In this document: piece by piece, positions 51,101-59,133 of the stretch
Position numbering within the stretch: the first letter of the stretch is position 1
How the letters are laid out: every line of letters begins with the position of its first letter
NCBI GenBank assembly: GCA_018336015.1
Contig: JAGXQZ010000051.1
Span: 62,001-126,000, forward strand
Direction: 5' to 3'
From: Algoriphagus sp.
GTDB lineage: Bacteria; Bacteroidota; Bacteroidia; Cytophagales; Cyclobacteriaceae
Length of the DNA stretch: 64,000 nucleotides
Made by a program: the position numbers and the translations under genes
Notes under the pieces: model-generated
Told to the model about the DNA's origin: nothing
Database searches by the model: none
What the model saw: the letters and a program-made list of their open reading frames with translations, nothing else

Positions 51101-51791
51101 CGAAAGAAGGTATGGAAAAGACAATATGAAGCGCTTCCTAAAGGAGGAACTGGACAATTACCTATCCGGCAGATCCAATGAAGGGAAAAAAGAAAACACG
51201 TTCATCAATTGTAACCGACCTTACCAATGGTACTACAAGGGAAGTTTGATCCTCTATGGACTCCAGGACTTGATCGGACATGAGGCGATGGATTCTGCGC
51301 TTCGGAACTTCAATCGGGAGTTTGGACTGAAGCAAACACCGCCATTCCCCGGAAGCTATGACTTGTACCGTCATCTGGAAGCTGTGACTCCCGATAGCAT
51401 CAAATACTACCTGGACGACACCTGGAACAAAATCACGCTCTACGACAACAAAGCTGAAAAAGTAACAGCCAAAAAGACCGGAGAAGGTGAGTATGAAGTC
51501 ACGCTGAATCTCAAATCTCAGAAGCTCTACGCAGATGAAACGGGAAAAGAGTCCAATGCTGAATACACCGCCGACTACATCGATGTGGGGGTTTTTGCAG
51601 CCGAAGACAAAGACGAAAACGGCCGGACTCGTGTCAATCCACTTTACATCCAGAAACACAAGATCAAACCCGGACAGACTACCTTGACTGTAAAAGTAAA
51701 AGGTGAGCCTGTGAAAGCAGGAATTGACCCCTACAACAAGCTGATCGACCGATTACCTGACGACAATACAGTTTCGGTGGAAAAGCTCTAA
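48144..51791 (+). CDS. ABC-2 permease fused to an M1-family aminopeptidase
   Basis: A 1,215-residue protein. The N-terminal part (about 1-590) contains two ABC-2-type membrane blocks with around twelve helices. The C-terminal 600 residues form an M1 metallo-aminopeptidase domain: HELAHQWWGH at 951-960 holds the zinc-binding HExxH, and SEALAEFSAL near 975 supplies the third zinc ligand. The usual GxMEN exopeptidase motif is not obvious. This fused architecture is known in Bacteroidota but unstudied. Peptide processing coupled to transport is the natural reading, unproven. Confidence 0.9.
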   Translation: MFKDIFLFELKYRFSRPATWIYFALLLIVPLLLIGFGNTPASEKVYHNSPIVIANLLVLVSLFGILIASAIMGVPIYRDLEHKTGTFLFSYPISKFGYFMGRFWGSFVILLFISLGALLGIYLGSVLGPLFGTDADRYGPNELINYLHPWLTLVLPNLWLAGALFFALIIFTRNIRSIYSGGIVIFIGYLLANFLSQDIENKDLVQLIDPFGLNSFDLQTRYLTPYEQNTFLLSVTGNLLLNRILWTVVGLVFFLASYYRFSFSYFFQASRKSKKTESAKEESFITGAFRKVLPDFSSSYQWRSFQTLTKIEVQNVLKDIYFRSILLGGMIFLVLDFWIGNTTYSVPILPSTTFLMEYKGYDYNLFVFIIIVFFTGEALHRDRSTGYSIINDTFPVKDGVVIASKFFGMAFVCLVLTSLPIVVGLIVQVLKGYFLFDLDVYLIDSYLITFPDYLQMVMLVFAVHLLVNNKFAGHAAAIGLWVVMIVLRSFADYDFNLFFYSYKPGYTWSDMNGLGHFGDSLVWFNIYWTSFGVFLVLVFSIFFSRGTEDSWKSRLATAKRRLSLPSTRLGFAFLALALVTGAYIFQSVVYENGYRTVEEGKLRQVAYEQQLKKYERIPQPKVTKIKIKADLFPMEREAYFEAEVQLVNKTSSAIDSIHFNSVDLSDFKVIYQGDTLPYRFPLNYEPAKFQILGKKPEKHWYKITALPQPMQPGDTLNLLIVSNKKFSGIPNSGYGRDIVYNGTFFSGGIPNMGYDPNNEMNSDEDRKKYGLPPKPEDLPEHRDPYGESTLLFASDADLISFEAVVSTIPSQIAVAPGYLQREWEENGRRYFHYIQDTPIQSFFTFVSAEYEVLKDKAILPDGQEVNIEIFHHPTHTYNLDRFLAAYKDGLTYFSETYGNFQFRQMRLLEFPRYATFAQSFPNTVPFAESFGWVADFKDPDDFDFVYYVTAHELAHQWWGHQITPNYTRGSNLISEALAEFSALILTERRYGKDNMKRFLKEELDNYLSGRSNEGKKENTFINCNRPYQWYYKGSLILYGLQDLIGHEAMDSALRNFNREFGLKQTPPFPGSYDLYRHLEAVTPDSIKYYLDDTWNKITLYDNKAEKVTAKKTGEGEYEVTLNLKSQKLYADETGKESNAEYTADYIDVGVFAAEDKDENGRTRVNPLYIQKHKIKPGQTTLTVKVKGEPVKAGIDPYNKLIDRLPDDNTVSVEKL

Positions 51792-51809
51792 AAATCAGAT
51801 TACGCATTC

Positions 51810-51846
51810 AAAAGCCCAGGTACCTTATACTTGGGCTTTTTGTTTT
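51810..51846 (+). terminator. Terminator after the permease/M1 fusion gene
   Basis: AAAAGCCCA (51,810-51,818) pairs exactly with TGGGCTTTT (51,832-51,840), with a partly paired interior, and is followed by TGTTTT. It lies 19 nt after the stop codon. Confidence 0.8.
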
Positions 51847-51917
51847 ACAGGCGAGTCCTGCTTCTTTTTGGTTGGAAGAAATTGTAATTTGAACCACCCA
51901 CCCCATCCACCTTACAG

Positions 51918-53345
51918 ATGAAAAAACTCTTCCTTTCACTTGGCTTTCTTTTGCTGGCTTTGATCGCTATCCTCCTGATCAACACGCTTCGACTGACTTC
52001 CAAACAAGTGCCCGCTGAACCCGTCGAAAAAGTGGCAGTTTCGGATCAGGTCTTTTTGAATTTATCCAAAGCCATTCAGTTTAAGACCATTTCTTTTAAT
52101 GAGGAAGCTGTTCCTGATTCTGCGGAGTTTCTGGGATTTCATCGATTTTTGGAAGCCACTTTTCCGTTGGTTCATAGCCAATTGACTTTGGAAAAAATCA
52201 ATACTTACAGCCTACTTTATAAATGGCAGGGATCAGATCCCTCGCTAAAGCCGATCATCCTCATGTCCCATCAGGATGTGGTGCCTGTGGACGAACCCAC
52301 GCTTCAGCAATGGGAGGCGGGGCCTTTTGAAGGAAAAATCACCGACACACACATCATTGGCAGAGGAACGTTGGACGATAAGGGGACCTTGATGGGCGTG
52401 TTGGAAGCGGTAGAAAAATTACTATCAGAAAACTACGTGCCTGCCCGTACCATCTACATCGCCTCCGGTCATGACGAGGAAGTTGGCGGCCCAAATGGTG
52501 CAGGAATGATAGCAGAGCACCTTAAAAAACAAGGGGTCCAAGCTGCCATGACGCTGGACGAAGGAGGATATTTTGCAGAAGGATTGGTGCCAGGACTATC
52601 AGGTCCGGTGGCGATGATCAATTTGGGGGAAAAGGGCTTTGCTTCCTTTCGCTTGATCGTCCGAACCAACGGAGGTCATAGCTCTGCACCACCCAAAGAA
52701 AATACCATTGGCATCCTGGCAAAAGCCATCGTGGATTTGGAAAACAATCAGCTTCCCTACAAACTTGTTCCTCCGATAGATGCCCAATTGGAATATTTGG
52801 GGCCAGAATTACCTTTCCTCCCCCGCATCGCCTTTGCCAATCCATGGCTTTTCAAAAGTCAATTGCTGGAGGGGCTCAACGCTCATACCACCACGGCGCC
52901 AACGATCATCGATGGCGGGGTAAAAAACAACGTCATTCCAACCGTAGCCGAGGCTACCATCAATTTCAGAATTCTCCCGGGTGAAACCATCGAGTCGGTA
53001 AAGGCTCATATCGAAAGTATCGTCTCGGACAAAGTAACTGTTGAGACGGTAGGATTTCTGACTAACCCTCCCGCAGTCTCGAGGGTAGATTCAGAACCCT
53101 ATCGGATTTTGGAAAAAACCATCCGAAACCTCCATCCCGAAACCATTGTAGTTCCTGGCCTACTGGGAGGCGCTACTGATTCCCGGTATTTCACCGAAAT
53201 CTCAGATGAGGTCTACCGTTTTTATCCCATTCGGATCGACAAAGAATCCATGGAGCGTTTCCACGGCATCGACGAAAAAATCAGCAAGGAGAATTACAAA
53301 GAGATCATCCAGTTTAGCTATCACCTGATCAAAAACTTCCAATAA
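51918..53345 (+). CDS. M20-family peptidase (carboxypeptidase PM20D1-like)
   Basis: A 475-residue protein with an N-terminal membrane anchor/signal (about 1-25). Metal ligands of M20 enzymes are visible: LMSHQDVVPVDE near 117, GRGTLDDKGTLMGVLE near 149, and SGHDEEVGGPNGAG near 185 with the catalytic Glu pair. GLLGGATDSRYF occurs near 415 and GIDEKISKENY near the end. It cleaves peptides or N-acyl amino acids outside the cytoplasm; substrate is open. The next gene begins 6 nt later, so the two form an operon. Confidence 0.9.
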   Translation: MKKLFLSLGFLLLALIAILLINTLRLTSKQVPAEPVEKVAVSDQVFLNLSKAIQFKTISFNEEAVPDSAEFLGFHRFLEATFPLVHSQLTLEKINTYSLLYKWQGSDPSLKPIILMSHQDVVPVDEPTLQQWEAGPFEGKITDTHIIGRGTLDDKGTLMGVLEAVEKLLSENYVPARTIYIASGHDEEVGGPNGAGMIAEHLKKQGVQAAMTLDEGGYFAEGLVPGLSGPVAMINLGEKGFASFRLIVRTNGGHSSAPPKENTIGILAKAIVDLENNQLPYKLVPPIDAQLEYLGPELPFLPRIAFANPWLFKSQLLEGLNAHTTTAPTIIDGGVKNNVIPTVAEATINFRILPGETIESVKAHIESIVSDKVTVETVGFLTNPPAVSRVDSEPYRILEKTIRNLHPETIVVPGLLGGATDSRYFTEISDEVYRFYPIRIDKESMERFHGIDEKISKENYKEIIQFSYHLIKNFQ

Positions 53346-53351
53346 AACCGA

Positions 53352-54410
53352 ATGCTCATGATCAAAAAAATCGGCATTTCTCTGGGTCTAACCCTCTTGG
53401 CACTGGGACACTTTGTCCTTTACACCTTTTGGAGCACAGGCTTCTTTCGCAAAATCGAAACCTCCCATGAGTATGGAGGAATTGAACAGACAATCGAGTT
53501 GCCCGGTGTCGAGGATATGGCCATCTCCCGGTCGGACAGTTTTATGATCCTTTCCGTTGATGATCGGGCAAAAAGGCGATCAGGCGAACAGGGTCTTCAT
53601 GGCTTGTATTGGATGGACTTGAAACAGGCCACTTTTACAGTAAAACCTATCGCCATACCAGCGGACCTCATCCTTTACCCCCATGGTATCAGCTTGATCG
53701 AGACCGGACCAAAGCAGTATCGACTGGCGGTGATCAACCATGTGGAAGGAAAACACTCCGTGGAAATTTTCACCATTGATCAGGATACCGTACAATTTAG
53801 CCATAGCCTGAAAGATCCTAATTTAATCTCTCCCAATGACCTAGTCTGGGTAGATGAAGAGCGGTTTTACTATTCCAATGACCACGGCTCGACTTCCGCA
53901 GCAGGAATTTTTGCGGAAAATTACCTCGGCGTAGCCAAAGCCAACGTCGGCTATTTCGATGGATCAGCTTTCCGCATCGTGGCTGAAAACATGTCCTATC
54001 CAAACGGGCTGGTCGTGGACCAATCCGGGAAAAATCTTCTCGTGGCTTCCTCCAGAGATTTCCTGATCCGGGTTTTTGAGATGCAAGCAGACGGAGGTCT
54101 CAAATTCCTGGAAGACATCCCCACCGCAACGGGGGTGGATAACTTGGAACGGGATGAAGAAGGAGCCATCTGGTCGGGAGCACATCCTGATTTGATGACC
54201 TTCTCGGCCTATGCTGCAGGGAAAAAACCGATTGCCCCCTCGGAGATATTAAAAATCTACCTATCCGATCAACAGCTCAAGCAGACTACTGTTTGGCTGG
54301 ATAAGGGAGAAACCATGTCTGCCAGCTCCGTGGCTATTCCATTTGGAGAATACCTATTTCTAGGCAATGTGATGGACTCTAAGATGCTCGTCCTGAAGAA
54401 AGGAAAGTAA
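53352..54410 (+). CDS. Membrane-anchored SMP-30/arylesterase-like protein
   Basis: A 352-residue protein with an N-terminal membrane helix (about 8-28). A six-bladed propeller-like body has motifs of the SMP-30/paraoxonase group: HGISLIE near 116, SPNDLVWVDEERFYYSNDHG near 157 and NGLVVDQSGKNLLVASS near 220. The family hydrolyses lactones or esters and needs calcium; the substrate cannot be told. It follows the M20 peptidase by 6 nt and converges with the AraC gene, 5 nt away. Confidence 0.82.
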   Translation: MLMIKKIGISLGLTLLALGHFVLYTFWSTGFFRKIETSHEYGGIEQTIELPGVEDMAISRSDSFMILSVDDRAKRRSGEQGLHGLYWMDLKQATFTVKPIAIPADLILYPHGISLIETGPKQYRLAVINHVEGKHSVEIFTIDQDTVQFSHSLKDPNLISPNDLVWVDEERFYYSNDHGSTSAAGIFAENYLGVAKANVGYFDGSAFRIVAENMSYPNGLVVDQSGKNLLVASSRDFLIRVFEMQADGGLKFLEDIPTATGVDNLERDEEGAIWSGAHPDLMTFSAYAAGKKPIAPSEILKIYLSDQQLKQTTVWLDKGETMSASSVAIPFGEYLFLGNVMDSKMLVLKKGK

Positions 54411-54415
54411 TCCGC

Positions 54416-55285
54416 TCAAGAACTGATCGACCGCCACGCTTTGGGGGTGACTCCGCAGGTTTTCTTGAAGCTCCGGTTGAAATAGGCCAAGTTTTCAAAC
54501 CCAACCCGAAAGGCAATTTCGGAGATTGGCGTATCGCTTTCCTGCAGGAGCTTTTGAGCCTCGCTGATTCGGAGTTGGATGAGGTAAGCAGTGAAGGTCT
54601 TGCGTGTTCGCAATTTAAAAAACCGACAAAAGGCTTCCTTGGAGAGATTGGCCACCTCGGCTGTTTCCTCTAAGGTGATCCGCTGAAACCTGTTTTTCAG
54701 CAAAAACTGCATCACACGATCCATCCTACTGCCGTCCTTTTCCGACAGTCCACGCATCAGTCCCGATTCATTGAGTCGAACCAAGTCTGGACCTGCCTGA
54801 TCCACCAAAGCCAAGAGCTGAAAAGCCAACTGAAACCGCTGAAGCCCTTCACTTGAACCAAAAGCTTCAAAAAGCTCCTTGATTTGGCTAGCCGTGTTTC
54901 CCTGAATTTGAAAGCAGAGCCCCTGAAATCCTCCGAATTTCCTCAACGGCTGAAGTTCGTCCAATTCCCCAAGAGCTTTTTCAAGTGACTGAAAATCGAA
55001 GAAAATGGTATTTCCGGCAGATTTGAGGGGGGTATCTTTTTCAAAAAATTCGGGATCACTTCGAAAAACATGAGGGGCATTTTCTCCCAAAAAGTAGACA
55101 TCCCCTGGCTGAAATCTCCCGACATAATCCCCACTCAACAGTTGACCTTTCCCTTCCAAAATCACGGTCAGCTGCAGTTGCGGATGCTGGTGAAGCTTAT
55201 CGTAAAAGTGCGGACCGCGATCCTCCTGATATCGGACAAACTCGCGTTGGGACTTAGGAACCTGAAAGGAAATGATTTTTGCCAT
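54416..55285 (-). CDS. AraC-family regulator of the hydroxyproline locus
   Basis: A 289-residue regulator with an N-terminal cupin-like ligand domain (HQHPQLQLTVILEGKGQLLS, then GRFQPGDVYFLGENAPH). A C-terminal AraC double helix-turn-helix ends with ISEIAFRVGFENLAYFNRSF and KTCGVTPKAWR. It is divergent from the dihydrodipicolinate-synthase-like gene, the first catabolic gene, 160 nt away. It most likely senses hydroxyproline or an intermediate and controls the locus; this is by context. Confidence 0.88.
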   Translation of the reverse strand: MAKIISFQVPKSQREFVRYQEDRGPHFYDKLHQHPQLQLTVILEGKGQLLSGDYVGRFQPGDVYFLGENAPHVFRSDPEFFEKDTPLKSAGNTIFFDFQSLEKALGELDELQPLRKFGGFQGLCFQIQGNTASQIKELFEAFGSSEGLQRFQLAFQLLALVDQAGPDLVRLNESGLMRGLSEKDGSRMDRVMQFLLKNRFQRITLEETAEVANLSKEAFCRFFKLRTRKTFTAYLIQLRISEAQKLLQESDTPISEIAFRVGFENLAYFNRSFKKTCGVTPKAWRSISS

Positions 55286-55394
55286 GGCTCAAATAATATC
55301 AAATTGAGTAAAAATAGATTCAATTTTTAACAAACTGATCAATAACGTATCAATATGAACTAATCCTGTGAAAGAATTTCCTAAGGGCTTGAAT

Positions 55395-55402
55395 TACTTT
55401 TG
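55395..55402 (+). promoter_or_regulatory. -7 element of the hydroxyproline genes
   Basis: TACTTTTG fits TAnnTTTG, 43 nt before the ATG at 55,446. No clean TTG occurs at the -33 spacing, which would fit an activator-dependent promoter controlled by the divergent AraC protein. Confidence 0.45.
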
Positions 55403-55445
55403 AATAAAAATCTCTGTACCCTCCGTGGTAAAAAATCAACATACT

Positions 55446-56336
55446 ATGAACTGGAAAGGCGTATTCCCCGCGGTCACGACCAAATTTCATGCAGACGGAA
55501 GTCTGGATATGGACCTATTTTTCAAAAACCTGGACTTCCAGCTCGAATGCGGAGTTCATGGAATCATCCTCGGCGGCACCTTGGGCGAAAGCTCTGTGCT
55601 TTCCCAAGAGGAAAAAATCACACTCACAGGTGAAACCGTAAAATACATCAACGGACGTGTTCCGGTAATCCTCAACATTGCCGAAGGCGCTACAAAAGAC
55701 GCCCTCTTCTGGGCGAAAAAAGCAGAAGAACTAGGCGCTTCCGGTCTGATGATTTTGCCTCCGATGCGCTATGCAGCAGATGCTCGCGAGGTAGTGACCT
55801 ACTTCAAAACCGTCGCCAACTCCACCAAGCTGCCGATGATGATTTACAACAATCCGGTGGACTACAAGACCCTCGTGACCATCGACATGTTTGCCGAGTT
55901 GGCTGAGTGTGAAAACATCCAGGCGATCAAGGAATCTACCCGTGATATCTCCAATGTGACGCGCATGATCAACCGTTTTGGTGACCGTTTCCAACTGCTT
56001 TGTGGAGTAGATACGCTTGCGCTAGAAGAGCTACTGATGGGCGCAGTAGGTTGGGTGGCCGGTTTGGTGTGTGCTTTCCCAAAAGAGACTGTGGTCATTT
56101 ACAACTTGGTGCAGGAAGGTAAAATCGAAGAAGCACGTGAAATTTACCGCTGGTTCTTACCACTACTCGAACTCGACATCCATCCCAAATTGGTGCAATA
56201 CATCAAGTTGGCAGAGCAGCATTGCGGCATCGGTTCTGAGCATGTCCGCGCTCCTAGACTGACTTTGATCGGGGAAGAAAGAGAAAGAATTGAGAAAATA
56301 ATTACAGACGGCCTAGCAAAAAGACCGAAATTGTGA
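55446..56336 (+). CDS. DapA-superfamily deaminase/aldolase of hydroxyproline catabolism
   Basis: A 296-residue member of the dihydrodipicolinate synthase superfamily. The catalytic Tyr lies in MMIYNNPVD and the Schiff-base Lys in IQAIKESTRDI; the N-terminal GGTLGESSVL matches the phosphate/carboxylate-binding loop. In trans-4-hydroxyproline pathways a DapA-like enzyme deaminates 1-pyrroline-4-hydroxy-2-carboxylate to 2-oxoglutarate semialdehyde, and the neighbours fit that role exactly. The start is the ATG at 55,446, seven codons inside the open frame. A true DapA for lysine is less likely here. Confidence 0.85.
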   Translation: MNWKGVFPAVTTKFHADGSLDMDLFFKNLDFQLECGVHGIILGGTLGESSVLSQEEKITLTGETVKYINGRVPVILNIAEGATKDALFWAKKAEELGASGLMILPPMRYAADAREVVTYFKTVANSTKLPMMIYNNPVDYKTLVTIDMFAELAECENIQAIKESTRDISNVTRMINRFGDRFQLLCGVDTLALEELLMGAVGWVAGLVCAFPKETVVIYNLVQEGKIEEAREIYRWFLPLLELDIHPKLVQYIKLAEQHCGIGSEHVRAPRLTLIGEERERIEKIITDGLAKRPKL

Positions 56337-56343
56337 TGAAGTT

Positions 56344-56399
56344 GGAAGACAGGAGACCGAAGACAGAAGTGCTCTTCGGTCTCCCGTCTTCGGTCTTCC
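56344..56399. repeat. Large inverted repeat between two catabolic genes
   Basis: GGAGACCGAAGA (56,352-56,363) and TCTTCGGTCTCC (56,373-56,384) form a perfect 12-bp stem with a 9-nt loop. An outer GGAAGAC/GTCTTCC pair follows (56,344-56,350 with 56,393-56,399), flanking extra GTCTTCG repeats. It lies 8 nt after the stop of the deaminase gene. No T-run follows, so it is more likely a repeat or RNA stability element than a terminator. Confidence 0.6.
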
Positions 56400-56440
56400 A
56401 GCTTAGTTCAACTTTCTAGTTTTACAATCTTACAATTGCT

Positions 56441-57886
56441 ATGAACCTCGACAACCTTTTCAGTGCTGCCCAAGAGGCCTTTCTTTTCTACAAAAACCTT
56501 CCCGGAAAGGAAAAGGGGGCCTTTTTGGACACACTAGCTGATACTTTAGAAGCCCACCGCGCTGAAATCGTCCCTTTGGCGGTCAAGGAATCCAACCTTC
56601 CTGAAGGCCGAATCAACGGGGAATTGGGTAGAACCACGGGTCAAATCCGGCTTTTCTCCAATCTGGTAAAAGAAGGTTCTTGGGTAGAAGCGACCATCGA
56701 TCCGGCCATGCCCGACCGCACACCGCTACCGAGAGCAGATATCCGCAGATTCTTGACGCCGCTAGGACCGGTCGTGGTATTTGGTGCAAGCAATTTTCCA
56801 TTGGCCTTTTCGACTGCCGGAGGAGATACGATTTCAGCTTTGGCAGCAGGCTGTCCCGTGATTTACAAAGCGCACCCTGCACATCCAGAAACTTCCAGAA
56901 AAGTTGCAGATTGCATCCATCAGGCCATTTTGAAATGCGGACTTCCTTCCGCCCTTTTCACTCATGTGGAAGGAGGAATTGCTGAGGGACAAGCCTTGGT
57001 CAAGCATCCGATGGCAAAAGCTGTCGCTTTCACAGGTTCGCATGTAGGTGGCATGGCACTTTTCCAACTCGCCAATCAACGGGAAGAACCTATTCCGGTG
57101 TATGCCGAAATGGGCTCCGTCAATCCGATTTTCTGCTTTCCACATAAGCTGGAAAAGGAAAATGAGGCTTTGGCAAAAGCATTTGTAGCTTCTCTTACGT
57201 TGGGAGTAGGTCAGTTTTGCACCAATCCTGGGTTGATCTTTGTGCCGGAAAAGCAGGCAAAAGCCTTTGAAAGCGCCATTGCTGCCGAACTGAAAGATAT
57301 TGCGGCCGCCCCGATGCTCCATCCGGGTATTGCGCAAGCGTATTACGATTCCATTCAGTTTTTGGAGTCGCGTGAAGAACTCCGCTGGGTAAAAGTGGCA
57401 GATCCAAAGCATCTCATTAACGGAAGTACCGCTTTGGCCGAAATCAAAGCAGCCGACTGGCTAAAGGACTCCCTATTCCAAAAAGAAGTCTTTGGTGCCT
57501 TTGCCATGATGGTGGTGTACCAAAACGAAGACGAACTCCTTGAAATAGCCAAGCACCTCCACGGACAGTTGACCATCACCGTGTGGGCAGATGCCGAAGA
57601 ACTCCAAAACCAGCTGTTCCTCATCAATCTCTTGGAAGAAAAGTGTGGACGCTTGCTCTTCAAAGGCGTGCCTACCGGAGTAGAAGTCGGCTATGCCATG
57701 CAGCACGGCGGACCATTCCCTTCGACCACCGCACCCAACAGTACTTCGGTCGGTGCTCATGCCATCAAGCGCTTTGCCCGTCCGATTGCCTTCCAGGACA
57801 TGCCCCAAGACTTGCTTCCGGATGCCTTGCGAGATGACAATCCGCTGGGAATTTGGAGAATGGTGAATGGGAAATGGGAAAGATGA
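56441..57886 (+). CDS. 2-Oxoglutarate semialdehyde dehydrogenase
   Basis: A 481-residue NAD(P)-dependent aldehyde dehydrogenase. The catalytic Cys260 lies in GVGQFCTNPGLIF. The cofactor-binding FGASNFPLAFSTAGGDTISA and KAHPAHPETS resemble the ketoglutarate semialdehyde dehydrogenase subgroup. It would oxidise the semialdehyde to 2-oxoglutarate as the final step of hydroxyproline breakdown. It is the second gene of the plus-strand locus, separated by 104 nt with a large inverted repeat. Confidence 0.85.
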   Translation: MNLDNLFSAAQEAFLFYKNLPGKEKGAFLDTLADTLEAHRAEIVPLAVKESNLPEGRINGELGRTTGQIRLFSNLVKEGSWVEATIDPAMPDRTPLPRADIRRFLTPLGPVVVFGASNFPLAFSTAGGDTISALAAGCPVIYKAHPAHPETSRKVADCIHQAILKCGLPSALFTHVEGGIAEGQALVKHPMAKAVAFTGSHVGGMALFQLANQREEPIPVYAEMGSVNPIFCFPHKLEKENEALAKAFVASLTLGVGQFCTNPGLIFVPEKQAKAFESAIAAELKDIAAAPMLHPGIAQAYYDSIQFLESREELRWVKVADPKHLINGSTALAEIKAADWLKDSLFQKEVFGAFAMMVVYQNEDELLEIAKHLHGQLTITVWADAEELQNQLFLINLLEEKCGRLLFKGVPTGVEVGYAMQHGGPFPSTTAPNSTSVGAHAIKRFARPIAFQDMPQDLLPDALRDDNPLGIWRMVNGKWER

Positions 57887-57992
57887 TTTACGAATTACGA
57901 TTTACGAGATGATTGATAGAGTTGACCCTTTCTTACCACCTTGCCATCCTGGAATTTTCTAATTTTCAAATCTTACAATCTTTCAATAAAAA
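57887..57992. other. Short repeat-bearing gap before the epimerase gene
   Basis: About 105 bases with the word ATTTACGA nearly repeated (57,891-57,911). A tail resembling the leader at 56,409-56,440 (TTCTAnTTTnCAA and CTTACAATC) follows. Likely a copy of an intergenic repeat family; no terminator was seen. Confidence 0.45.
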
Positions 57993-58997
57993 ATGCCTTC
58001 TCGCCATACTTTCTCCTGTATTGATGCCCACACGTGTGGCAATCCCGTTCGGGTAGTTTCCGGTGGTGTTCCTTTTCTGAAAGGAAATACCATGCTGGAA
58101 AAGCGCCAATACTTTATGGAAAACCTTGACTGGATCCGTACAGGGCTCATGTTTGAGCCGCGAGGACACGACATGATGTCGGGCTCCATGCTGTTTCCTC
58201 CGCACGATCCGGAAAATGACTTTTCCATCCTTTTCATTGAGACTTCCGGCTGCCTGCCCATGTGCGGTCATGGCACCATCGGGACGATCACCATTGCCAT
58301 TGAGGAAGGATTGATTCATCCAAAGACTCCGGGTTTTCTGAGAATGGAAGCACCTGCAGGATTGGTTTTGGTTGAATACAAGCAAGAAGGAAAAAAGGTG
58401 AAATCTGTGAAGCTGACTAATGTCAAGAGCTACCTGGCAGCAGAAAACCTGGAAATCGAAATTGAGGAACTTGGCAAACTGACCGTGGATGTGGCCTATG
58501 GTGGCAATTTCTACTGCATCGTAGATCCACAAGAAAATTTCCCAGGTTTGGAGGATTTCAAAGCGGAGCAATTGATCTCTATGGCACGAAATCTCCGCTC
58601 AAAGATGAACGAGCGCTACGACTTCGTCCATCCGGAACACGACAGAATCCGCGGGCTTTCCCACGTGATGTGGACAGGAAAAACTTTGGATGAAAGCAGT
58701 ACCGCACGCAATGCGGTATTCTACGGAGACAAAGCCATCGACCGTTCCCCTTGCGGCACAGGCACCTCTGCCCGCATGGCACAGTGGTTTGCCAAGGGTT
58801 GGTTAAAGCCCGGAGATGAATTTGTACACGAGAGCTTTATTGGTTCCAAATTCATAGGACGAATCGAGGAAGTCACTGAGATTGCTGGTCAGCCGGCGAT
58901 TGTACCCAGCATCGAAGGCTGGGCCAAAGTCTATGGCTACAATACCATTATTTTGGATGATGATGATCCTTATGTCCATGGATTCCAGGTGATTTAA
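57993..58997 (+). CDS. 4-Hydroxyproline 2-epimerase (proline racemase family)
   Basis: A 334-residue enzyme with both catalytic cysteines of the racemase/epimerase type: Cys91 in LPMCGHGTIG and Cys254 in RSPCGTGTSARMA. A Thr in place of the first would indicate the 3-hydroxyproline dehydratase variant, so this copy is an epimerase. It would convert trans-4-hydroxy-L-proline to cis-4-hydroxy-D-proline, the substrate of the FAD enzyme 1.4 kb downstream. It ends at a terminator (59,022). Confidence 0.93.
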   Translation: MPSRHTFSCIDAHTCGNPVRVVSGGVPFLKGNTMLEKRQYFMENLDWIRTGLMFEPRGHDMMSGSMLFPPHDPENDFSILFIETSGCLPMCGHGTIGTITIAIEEGLIHPKTPGFLRMEAPAGLVLVEYKQEGKKVKSVKLTNVKSYLAAENLEIEIEELGKLTVDVAYGGNFYCIVDPQENFPGLEDFKAEQLISMARNLRSKMNERYDFVHPEHDRIRGLSHVMWTGKTLDESSTARNAVFYGDKAIDRSPCGTGTSARMAQWFAKGWLKPGDEFVHESFIGSKFIGRIEEVTEIAGQPAIVPSIEGWAKVYGYNTIILDDDDPYVHGFQVI

Positions 58998-59021
58998 CCC
59001 TGTGGTTCCAAACGAACATAG

Positions 59022-59054
59022 AAAATGACTTCCCAAAAAAGGAAGTCATTTTTG
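59022..59054 (+). terminator. Terminator after the epimerase gene
   Basis: A perfect 12-bp stem AAAATGACTTCC/GGAAGTCATTTT with a 7-nt loop, followed by T residues. It lies 25 nt after the stop codon on the plus strand. Confidence 0.85.
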
Positions 59055-59133
59055 TTTACAAGGACTTCGATAAAATTTTGGTTGGGAAGGTTGAATTATT
59101 CCTAACTTAATGGAGTACTTATCCCTGACTTTT

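Noticed and set aside
55446..56336. Housekeeping DapA for lysine synthesis
   Set aside because: Neighbours are epimerase, semialdehyde dehydrogenase and D-amino acid dehydrogenase, which fit hydroxyproline breakdown; no other lysine genes are near.
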